A stretch of DNA of 11,020 nt from assembly GCA_021202575.1 (NCBI GenBank), contig JAJQCU010000175.1, forward strand, positions 3,011 through 14,030, written 5' to 3'. A model generated the notes under the pieces. The model did not search any database. It saw only the letters and a program-made list of their open reading frames with translations, and was not told the DNA's origin. Origin of the DNA: Lachnospiraceae bacterium. Lineage in GTDB: Bacteria > Bacillota > Clostridia > Lachnospirales > Lachnospiraceae. Shown piece after piece: positions 1-6,473 of the stretch (positions are counted from its first letter, which is position 1; every line of letters begins with the position of its first letter). The translations under genes and the position numbers were made by a program.

Positions 1-42
1 CCTTCGGCCTTTTCTGCCAGGCTCGGGGGCTCGGTGACGTGT

Positions 43-165
43 CTAATTGACCGGCTTCTGATGTAAATTCTTTGTAACAGTATAGCAAGACACTCCGCTG
101 GACGCGTAAACCCCTTCCGCCAGCTCCTCATTATCCAGCACTACCGGCTTTTCATACCTCTCCAT
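43..165 (-). CDS. Small peptide of unknown function (40 aa)
   Basis: This is a 40-residue reading frame, beginning MERYEKPVVLDNEELAEGVY and continuing through an ASSGVSCYTVT segment with one cysteine to HQKPVN and a TAG stop. Two ATGs are in frame (171 and 165). The second is preferred because GAAGG lies 7 nt upstream of it, whereas it abuts the first. A near-consensus promoter sits about 60 bp upstream, supporting real expression. There is no signal peptide or membrane segment; the N-terminal half is acidic. From memory, Lachnospiraceae genomes encode longer small proteins with a similar start (KPVV, then EEL/EEVAEG, then a CYTVT-like stretch and HQ.P), so this may be a short member or a copy truncated after HQKP. 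I cannot verify that here, and function is unknown. A RiPP-like precursor is only a thought: no modification enzyme is visible nearby. Confidence 0.6.
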   Translation of the reverse strand: MERYEKPVVLDNEELAEGVYASSGVSCYTVTKNLHQKPVN

Positions 166-224
166 ACCCATACCTTCTTTCCTTTTATAAACCCCCTCGC
201 TCACCCGCAACTTTTGTACCTTTT

Positions 225-253
225 ATTGTAGTAATTTTTCCCCAATATGTCAA
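225..253 (-). promoter_or_regulatory. Sigma-A promoter for the 40-aa peptide gene
   Basis: On the minus strand TTGACA (253-248) is followed after exactly 17 bp by TACAAT (230-225), matching the housekeeping consensus at 11 of 12 positions. The predicted transcript starts near 218 and carries a leader of about 50 nt before the ATG at 165. It is the best promoter match in the window. Confidence 0.8.
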
Positions 254-323
254 CCGCAAATTTCACATTTTCCGGCACTTTTTCCAAAGAAAACGGCCTT
301 ATTCACAGCCTTCCTGCGCCAGA

Positions 324-2180
324 TCATCCTTCCTGCGGCGTACCGGCATCCGCGGGGTTCTCAGGCTCCGATGCCCTGAAATTCTCCCTGGCTCCGCCCC
401 CCCTCGCCCATTTTACAACGTCCGTGATGTCCTTCGTGGCAAGGACCAGAAGATCATCCTCCTCACTCAGCGGGCGGGAAAAGCTGAGCTTGCAGTAGCT
501 GTATGTATCCCTCCTTCTGAATCCCGGGCGGATACGGTAAAAAAAGCTTACAACCTTCTTGTCCGTCAGCGCTTTTCGCAGGGAGAGAAGGTCCGTATCC
601 TTCCTGAACTGTTCCTCCTGCCCTTCCGCCAGAAATTCCCTGATTAAATATTCTCTGGCCTCGTCGCAGGCCCTGTTCCCGTCAAAATAATTCGCTATCA
701 TGTCCGGAAGGGTCAGATTTTCATTCAGCACGACCCTCTCCGTATCCAGATAAATGACAAAAATGCCGCTGGACACCTCCCTGAGCCCGGCGATCATGGA
801 ATACTTCCGCTCCGCCTCGGTGCGCCGACTGATCCGGTCGATCATGGAGTGGTCGATATTCTGAGAATAGTACATAATCTTTGAGGGAATCCCCCGCTCG
901 TCGCTCTCCATCTTCCAGAAGGTGGACTCTCTCCACTGCCCGTCCTTCAGGCGGTAATCGCAGATCAGGTGCTTTTTCGTTTTCAGCTGCTCCCGCAGAT
1001 TGGCGATGCTGCCCACACTCCTGCGCAGCCTCACAAACTCATCGGATACAAACTTATCGCAGAAGGAATCATTGCGCACGGAATAGAGTCCCTCCGCCGC
1101 CTCCCCCTGATTGACGCTTGACGATTTCTGGCGCAGAATCCTGTAGGAGTCCTTCTCCAGGTCAGCGAACAGCAGCACCTGATAGGACTCTGTCAGCACA
1201 TCCATCAGAAAGTCCGTTTCGTTGCGGAAACGTAGCTCTACCGCATCCCTTTTGTATTCCGGATGACTCGCGTAGAACAGCTGCTTATCCATATACATGT
1301 TGGTCTCAGCCTTCGTGACCACCGTCTCCACTGCCAGCGCGCTCTGGCAATGCCAGCCAATAGCAGCAATCGGTGTATTCTCGGATTTGACCAGCCTCTC
1401 AAACTCCCCCGCTGCCTCGCCAAACCCCTCCGCGGCACTGTCTGTGCGAATCACCAGGAACTCATCTCCGCTGATCCTGTAGCAGCTGTCATGTCCGAAA
1501 TGCCTGGTCAGCATCCCGCTGAAGCGGCGGATATACTGGTTGCCCGCCTCATGCCCTCTGGTGTCATTGACCACCTTTAAGCCGTTTATATCCGCGAAAA
1601 GGACGCCGATATCATGAATTCTCATGGAGTCCGCAATTATGCCGCATACATTGTGATGCGCGTACATGTTTCCCAGCCCTGTCAGCTCGTCCGTGTTGCA
1701 GTAATACTCCAGCTCCCGCCTTTCCTCCAGCTCCCTGATGTAGGAATCGTGAATATCCTGGATATAAAGCATGACGATCTGATCATCATCCGTGTAATCC
1801 TCCGCCTTGATGAGGTCCATCTGTACCCAGCGGAACTCCCCTCCCGACGCCCTCCGATAGCGCACGCGCACGCTTTCATCGGAATGGCGGAAGTGTTCTC
1901 TCAGAACCTGGAGGTCGGTCGCCCGCAGGTACTGGTCCACATCCGCGTAATAAACCTGGCCGGTCAGGGCAAACTCCCGCAGCCATTCCGATATCCTGGT
2001 CCGGTAGCCTGTGTCAGCCGTCCTTTCAAAGTCCTGAAGCTTGATATCAATATGGGAATCCTCCGTCAGATTGACCATGAGGATCTTCAGATAAGTTTGA
2101 GCCAGAAGCCGCATCGAGGCCTCCATATGCGGCTCATTTTCTTTCAGGTAAGTCATCGCGCGCTCTTCATCTCCTGACAT
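324..2180 (-). CDS. PAS-GGDEF-PAS-PAS sensor/diguanylate cyclase-like protein
   Basis: A soluble 618-residue signalling protein. Residues about 30-150 look like a PAS/PAC sensor (FRWVQMDL, ending in a QDIHDSYIRE linker). Residues 160-305 form a GGDEF domain: TDELTGLGN at 163-171, metal-binding Asp in FADINGLK (D197), and the active-site loop YRISGDEF with SGDEF at 237-241. At the usual RxxD inhibitory position (228-231) the sequence is FGHD, so product inhibition is probably lost. Two further PAS-like segments follow (about 325-445, with CDYRLKDGQWRE, and about 465-590, ending in TKDITDVV). Having sensors after the cyclase is unusual. Some SGDEF proteins are reported active, so cyclase activity is plausible but unproven. 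No ribosome binding site precedes the ATG at 2180; the ATG at 2156, with AGGAG and GAAGAG upstream, is an alternative start. The gene lies 21 nt downstream of the GGDEF-EAL gene, so co-transcription is likely. Confidence 0.9.
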   Translation of the reverse strand: MSGDEERAMTYLKENEPHMEASMRLLAQTYLKILMVNLTEDSHIDIKLQDFERTADTGYRTRISEWLREFALTGQVYYADVDQYLRATDLQVLREHFRHSDESVRVRYRRASGGEFRWVQMDLIKAEDYTDDDQIVMLYIQDIHDSYIRELEERRELEYYCNTDELTGLGNMYAHHNVCGIIADSMRIHDIGVLFADINGLKVVNDTRGHEAGNQYIRRFSGMLTRHFGHDSCYRISGDEFLVIRTDSAAEGFGEAAGEFERLVKSENTPIAAIGWHCQSALAVETVVTKAETNMYMDKQLFYASHPEYKRDAVELRFRNETDFLMDVLTESYQVLLFADLEKDSYRILRQKSSSVNQGEAAEGLYSVRNDSFCDKFVSDEFVRLRRSVGSIANLREQLKTKKHLICDYRLKDGQWRESTFWKMESDERGIPSKIMYYSQNIDHSMIDRISRRTEAERKYSMIAGLREVSSGIFVIYLDTERVVLNENLTLPDMIANYFDGNRACDEAREYLIREFLAEGQEEQFRKDTDLLSLRKALTDKKVVSFFYRIRPGFRRRDTYSYCKLSFSRPLSEEDDLLVLATKDITDVVKWARGGGARENFRASEPENPADAGTPQEG

Positions 2181-2201
2181 TTTCTGATATTCAAGGAGCT
2201 G

Positions 2202-4154
2202 TCACACAGCCGCGCCGTACATCAGCTCCTCATATTTTTCAATCGGCACCGGCTTGGAAAACCAGTAGCCCTGCCCCTCATGACAGCCGGCATCCTTCAG
2301 AATCCGGATCTGCTCCTCGGTCTCCACGCCCTCGCAGATCACGTGATATCCCATGTCGTTCATCATGGCGATAATGTGCCTTAACAGGTAGAGTCCCTTC
2401 TCGCTCTTCTCGCAGTGCACAATGAACAGCCGATCCACCTTGATGGTATCCACCGGGATATCCACAATGGAATTCAGGACCGAATACCCCGCGCCGAAAT
2501 CATCCAGGGATATCGGCATGCCCGCGGCCTTCAGCCTGTTGAAAAGGCTGACCACATTGTCAAAATCGGAAACCGCCGCCGTCTCCGTCAGCTCAATCTC
2601 CGTCAGGGACGGATCGACATGGTACTTTTTCAGGATTTCAAGGTATCTCTCCACTGTGTCCTGCTCTGTGGCATGTACCGCGGAGGCGTTGATGGAGATG
2701 GGTACCTGCCTGCGTCCCAGCTCGTTATTTTTGGCAAGGAACTCGGCAACCTTCTCAAAGACATAAAAGTCCAGCTCCACGATCTTCCCCGTCCGCTCAC
2801 AGATCGGGACAAAGGAATCCGGCGGTATAATGGTGCCGTCCGGCTTCTGCCAGCGCACCAGCGCCTCCGCCCCGGTGATGGAATAATCATCCAGCGAAAA
2901 CTTCGGCTGCAGGTAAACCCTGAACTCCCCGTCCTTCATGGCCTGATTCATATTGTTCAGGACCTGATTCTCCATCTCGATTTCCTGGCGGATGCTGGGG
3001 CCGTAGACGCAGACGGAGCTCTCCGTTTCGTCCGTTACGTGGACTCTGGCGGAATTGGCGGCGTCAATCGCGGCGGACGCTCCCGTACAATCCTCTTCAA
3101 TAAAGTAAAGGCCGGAACGGATCCTCAGATTGGCGTCCGGGAAATGGGAGTGGTAGGCGCTGATAAACTTTCTGTTGATGGTATCAACCCTGCCGGGCGC
3201 CTCCTGCCTGTCAGTACAGGGCATAAACAGGACAAACTGGTCGGAGATTACCCTCGCGAAATAAATCCGGTCCGGACTACGCATGGTATCAATAATAAAA
3301 CTCGCGAAATTTCTGAGAAGGAAATCACCCACATCATAGCCATAGTGCTGGTTTAAATATTTGAAATGCAGGAAGTCGCTGTAGACCATGACCCAGCTTC
3401 CCCTGTCCGGAGAGCTGAGCACCTGATCCACCTCATCCCGGAATCTGGTGAAGGAAATCAGGCCTGTCAGCGAATCGAAATCCGGAAGCGTCACGCCCTC
3501 TCTGTAGCAGAACTCGGGAACCGGCTTCTCCGCGCTCTGCGAAAAACGCTGAGGAGCAAAATTCTGTTCCGGCACGGAATACTGCGCTGCTCCGCTCCTG
3601 CAGCGGTTGATGTCATCGCAGAATTCATAGCGGTTGCGCCCATGCTGCTTGGCGTGGTGCAGCGCCCAGTCCGCGTTGGCCAGAAGCTGCATATAATTAA
3701 ATCCCTCCGCTCCCTCCGGAAGGTAACAGGCCCCGATACTGCAGGTGACGGAGACCTCCTCCAGGCTGACCCGGATCTCCCGGATGCTGTGCAGCAGATC
3801 CGACGTTTTCTTTACCAGCGCCGAATGAGGCATCCCTTTCAGAAACACCACATAGGAGTCCCCTCCGGCTTTGATCAGAATGTCGTTCTTTCTAAAGCTT
3901 CTGCACAGAAGCCTTCCCACCTCCAGGACCACCTCGTCTCCGATATCACGGCCATAGCTGATATTGATCTCCTGGAGCTGGTCCACGTCAATCACTAAAA
4001 GCCCGCAGGGCTGCTCCGGATCCTTGTACTGTAAAAACCGGTCTACCTTCGCGATGCCCTCGTCGTTGGTGTACATGGTATCCCACAGCTCGTTGATCGC
4101 CTCCTGCGTCGCTTTTCTTTTCTCCTCATCCGCCTTCACTAAATCATCTGTCAT
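2202..4154 (-). CDS. GGDEF-GGDEF-EAL protein, probable c-di-GMP phosphodiesterase
   Basis: Predicted to hydrolyse cyclic di-GMP to pGpG. Numbering is from the ATG at 4154 (650 aa). Residues about 25-180 are a GGDEF domain with loop GGDSY (97-101). Residues about 225-390 are a second, decayed GGDEF domain: FDSLTGL is kept but the loop reads ISDQF (303-307). Residues about 400-650 form an EAL domain with all expected catalytic residues: E430 of EALVRW, N489 of INAS, E521/E524 of ELTE, D551-D552 of DDFGAGYS, K572 of KVD, E608 of CEGVE and Q628 of GQGYWFSKP. There is no membrane segment. The frame stays open to a GTG at 4187 and an ATG at 4172, but the ATG at 4154 has GAGAGG 6 nt upstream and is preferred. 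The GGDEF parts probably regulate (for example by binding GTP) rather than synthesise, which is inference. Confidence 0.95.
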   Translation of the reverse strand: MTDDLVKADEEKRKATQEAINELWDTMYTNDEGIAKVDRFLQYKDPEQPCGLLVIDVDQLQEINISYGRDIGDEVVLEVGRLLCRSFRKNDILIKAGGDSYVVFLKGMPHSALVKKTSDLLHSIREIRVSLEEVSVTCSIGACYLPEGAEGFNYMQLLANADWALHHAKQHGRNRYEFCDDINRCRSGAAQYSVPEQNFAPQRFSQSAEKPVPEFCYREGVTLPDFDSLTGLISFTRFRDEVDQVLSSPDRGSWVMVYSDFLHFKYLNQHYGYDVGDFLLRNFASFIIDTMRSPDRIYFARVISDQFVLFMPCTDRQEAPGRVDTINRKFISAYHSHFPDANLRIRSGLYFIEEDCTGASAAIDAANSARVHVTDETESSVCVYGPSIRQEIEMENQVLNNMNQAMKDGEFRVYLQPKFSLDDYSITGAEALVRWQKPDGTIIPPDSFVPICERTGKIVELDFYVFEKVAEFLAKNNELGRRQVPISINASAVHATEQDTVERYLEILKKYHVDPSLTEIELTETAAVSDFDNVVSLFNRLKAAGMPISLDDFGAGYSVLNSIVDIPVDTIKVDRLFIVHCEKSEKGLYLLRHIIAMMNDMGYHVICEGVETEEQIRILKDAGCHEGQGYWFSKPVPIEKYEELMYGAAV

Positions 4155-4243
4155 AAAAAACCTCTCGGTCATCAGACCGCTGTTCACGGGCCCCGCCTTT
4201 CCCTCAAAAGCCCGCAGACAAACTCTTCCCCATATTGGAATCT

Positions 4244-4273
4244 ATTTTACAACTCTTCCTATAGGTTTGGCAA
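4244..4273 (-). promoter_or_regulatory. Promoter for the GGDEF-EAL / PAS-GGDEF operon
   Basis: On the minus strand TTGCCA (4273-4268) is separated by 18 bp from TAAAAT (4249-4244). Each hexamer matches the sigma-A consensus at 5 of 6 positions. The start would be near 4237, about 80 nt before the preferred ATG at 4154. It also lies upstream of the alternative GTG at 4187, so it does not decide the start. Confidence 0.6.
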
Positions 4274-4351
4274 GTACAGATTTCATGTTTTACCGTCAAT
4301 TTATTGCAAATCAAAAGCATTTTTCCTTTTCCTGTATGAAAAAATGCCAAA

Positions 4352-4373
4352 AAATCCGTTTTAAAAAGGATTT
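4352..4373. promoter_or_regulatory. 22-bp near-perfect palindrome, candidate operator
   Basis: Arms AAATCC (4352-4357) and GGATTT (4368-4373) flank a centre of TTTTAAAA (4359-4366). Only one pair of positions (G4358 and A4367) breaks the symmetry. It lies between the divergent cyclic-di-GMP gene promoters and abuts the -35 region of the plus-strand gene, where an operator would be expected. The surrounding DNA is AT-rich, so chance symmetry is possible. Confidence 0.4.
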
Positions 4374-4407
4374 GCTTGTTGCGTTATTCACAACTTTATA
4401 TTAAAAT
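4372..4407 (+). promoter_or_regulatory. Probable promoter region of the plus-strand GGDEF gene
   Basis: The AT-rich segment offers several overlapping sigma-A-type pairs: TTGTTG (4376) with TATTAA (4399) at 17 bp, and TTGCGT (4379) with TAAAAT (4402) at 17 bp. None is clearly best. Either gives a leader of about 100 nt before the ATG at 4514. That leader can fold a stem (CGCC and ATGTC at 4422-4430 pairing with GACAT at 4450-4454 and GGCG at 4459-4462, with a 4-nt bulge). Confidence 0.4.
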
Positions 4408-4513
4408 AAGCGATAAAGAAGCGCCATGTCGCTAGCCTGCCGGTGAAAAGACATATGCGGCGGACAAATCAATCACCTGATATGGGAATTCTGTATTTCA
4501 CGCGGGAGAAGGT

Positions 4514-6295
4514 ATGGGTTACAAAATGGACAATAATATCAATTACGGCTCCGCTGTCTTTGACGAGCGGTTTCTTCCGGTTACCTCAGATGAGGGCTTC
4601 TATAAAACATTGGGACGGGATCTCTATGCTCCCATCACGCAGGGTATCCACCATGACGATATTCAGAGATTTAAGGAAGCCTTTCTTAACCTGAAGCGGG
4701 AACAGCTCCCTTACATCTACACCTCCGTCCGCCTGGAAAAGCAGGACGGCTCCGCCTTCTGGGCCTCCGTCAAGCTCTCCCCTGTCGCCAAGGAAAGTCC
4801 GACCGGGGGAAGGCTGTACCGTTTCGAGTTCCTGGAGCTGGATCCGCGCAATGACGACCGGAGATTCCAGCAGTTAAATGATGAGTACGAGCTGCTGCTT
4901 GGCATCAACGACTGTATTATCCTGACCTATACCGTAAGCGAGGACGCCCTGATCGTCTACAGGCAGTGCAGCAACCAGCATATGCCGCTCTTTTCCGGGA
5001 CGCTTTCTGAATGGCAGGCCAGGATAGAAAGCGGTCTGGATCCTTCCTCCAAAAATGAGTTCCAGCACCTGTGCGCCGCTCTTTCCCAGGGGAAAGCCAG
5101 CTTCCGCTACAGCATCAAAACCAGCGCGATCCTGGATACGGTAAAGCCGGAGCTCTTTGATTTCCGCTGTCAGTCGATTCACCATACCTCCTCCGGCGAA
5201 TTCAGAATTCTGGGGCTCATCACCCCGGCCGCGGGGCTTCAGGACGCGGACAACAGTATGATGTATTTGATGGACGCGTGGCTGCCCGTTCTGATTAAGA
5301 ATTCCATTATTTCATACGGCAAGAATTCCATGGCGGCTGCCGTCTCCAGGATCTATCTGGTGATTATCGACCTGGATGATTTCAAGGAGATCAATGACAA
5401 TTACGGGCACCTGTTCGGGGACGAGGTTCTGGCAAACACGGTGGAAATCCTCAAGAACAGCATCGGCGAGCTGGGCATGGTAGGCAGAATCGGCGGGGAT
5501 GAGCTGATGGTGGTGCTGTCCCACGTGGATAATCTGACAGAGCTGAGGACGCTCCTTCGTACCATCCGCGTCAGAGTGGAGCTTTCCTACAAGGATAAGC
5601 TGAAGGACCATCTGGTCACCTGCTCCATGGGAGCCGCCGCTTACCCCGACCAGGGCGCGAGCTATGACGAGGTCTTCAAGGCCGCCGACAGAATGCTCTA
5701 CCTTGCCAAGGAAAAGGGCAAGAACCGCTATATCATGTTCACCCCGGGGCTTCACGATATTCTGGAAAACCGCACCCCGTCTCAGAGCACCAGCGCACGG
5801 AAGCTGGCGGAGCTGAGGAATGACAAGACCGGCGTCATTCTGCACATGATCAACCTTTTCGCGGAGCAAAGAGTCGTAAACTATGAGACCATGCTTAACG
5901 AGGTGGGCTACAGCTTTGATCTGGACGCCATATTCATCGTATACGGTGGTGCCAATTCCTTTGTTTCCTGGGATAAGGAGAACCTCAGCCTGACTGTGGC
6001 GGAGGATCCTGTCCTGACAAGGCCTGACGAGAATTTTAAGAGCAGCTTCGATAAGAACGGGGTGTTCCATGCGTCCAACATTTTTAATTTACAGAGTATT
6101 TCTCCGGATATTTCCGCGGTTTTGCTGAAGATGGATATCATGTCCTCGTTTTTCTATAAATTCTCACAGCAGTCTGAGAATTTCAACTATGTGATGTTCG
6201 CCCGCAAAAAGCGGAGACAGCAGTGGGCCGAATACGAAAAGGTGCTGCTGGCCGTGGTCGGCAGAGCGCTGGAATTTTTCATCGGGAACCGGTAG
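4514..6295 (+). CDS. PAS-PAS-GGDEF protein with C-terminal extension
   Basis: A soluble 593-residue protein. Residues about 25-110 resemble a PAS/PAC segment (QDGSAFWASVKLSP, then LYRFEFLEL). Residues about 122-240 look like a second PAS-like unit. Residues about 250-410 are a GGDEF domain with DLDDFKEINDNYGH (D286), loop RIGGDELMVV (GGDEL at 327-331) and AADRMLYLAKEKGKNRY. The usual DxLTGLxN motif is reduced to DAWLPVLIKN, and the inhibitory-site position (318-321) reads GELG, not RxxD. Residues about 440-593 form an extra region that may be GAF-like (YETMLNEVGYSFDLDAIFIVY). GGGAGAAGGT immediately before the ATG at 4514 supports this start over the ATG at 4526. Divergent transcription from the neighbouring cyclic-di-GMP operon suggests shared control. 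It is likely a diguanylate cyclase or a GTP or c-di-GMP sensor; activity cannot be settled from sequence. Confidence 0.92.
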   Translation: MGYKMDNNINYGSAVFDERFLPVTSDEGFYKTLGRDLYAPITQGIHHDDIQRFKEAFLNLKREQLPYIYTSVRLEKQDGSAFWASVKLSPVAKESPTGGRLYRFEFLELDPRNDDRRFQQLNDEYELLLGINDCIILTYTVSEDALIVYRQCSNQHMPLFSGTLSEWQARIESGLDPSSKNEFQHLCAALSQGKASFRYSIKTSAILDTVKPELFDFRCQSIHHTSSGEFRILGLITPAAGLQDADNSMMYLMDAWLPVLIKNSIISYGKNSMAAAVSRIYLVIIDLDDFKEINDNYGHLFGDEVLANTVEILKNSIGELGMVGRIGGDELMVVLSHVDNLTELRTLLRTIRVRVELSYKDKLKDHLVTCSMGAAAYPDQGASYDEVFKAADRMLYLAKEKGKNRYIMFTPGLHDILENRTPSQSTSARKLAELRNDKTGVILHMINLFAEQRVVNYETMLNEVGYSFDLDAIFIVYGGANSFVSWDKENLSLTVAEDPVLTRPDENFKSSFDKNGVFHASNIFNLQSISPDISAVLLKMDIMSSFFYKFSQQSENFNYVMFARKKRRQQWAEYEKVLLAVVGRALEFFIGNR

Positions 6296-6369
6296 GGGCA
6301 TTCTCCGGTATCCGCTGTTCGAACCGAACACAGTATCAGACGAAGCCGTCTTTATCCCGGGGCAGTTCA

Positions 6370-6412
6370 TAAAAATAATCGCCCGGCAGTATGTTCTGTC
6401 GGGCGTTGCTTT
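6370..6412. terminator. Bidirectional rho-independent terminator
   Basis: A 10-bp stem, CGCCCGGCAG (6380-6389) with CTGTCGGGCG (6396-6405), has one G-U pair and a 6-nt loop. On the plus strand it is followed by TTGCTTT, terminating the GGDEF gene that ends at 6295. Read on the minus strand the same stem is followed by ATTATTTTT (6379-6371), terminating the operon whose last stop is at 6474. The convergent layout fits one shared hairpin. Confidence 0.85.
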
Positions 6413-6473
6413 ATGATATGCTTCAACTTTCAAAAAACTTTCACGGGTTGTTCACCGGCGTCATGCAGTTTAC

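Noticed and set aside
1..42. Half of a terminator hairpin at the window edge (CCTTCGGCC followed by TTTT)
   Set aside because: It looks like the 3' arm and T tract of a hairpin, but the other arm would lie outside the window, so it cannot be supported.
2415..3356. A 313-codon open frame on the plus strand opposite the GGDEF-EAL gene
   Set aside because: It is antisense to a gene with clear domain motifs, its translation shows no recognisable domain, and GC-rich codon use easily leaves the opposite strand open. The same applies to 7868-8611 opposite asnS and 5312-6070 opposite the plus-strand GGDEF gene.
4387..4418. Sigma-D (motility) promoter, from AGCGATAA at 4408-4415
   Set aside because: The -10-like match is partial and there is no TAAA-type -35 at the right distance.
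4408..4513. Cyclic-di-GMP riboswitch in the leader of the plus-strand GGDEF gene
   Set aside because: The conserved core of the class I switch (AGGGCAAA and its partner segments) is absent, and I could not recognise a class II core.
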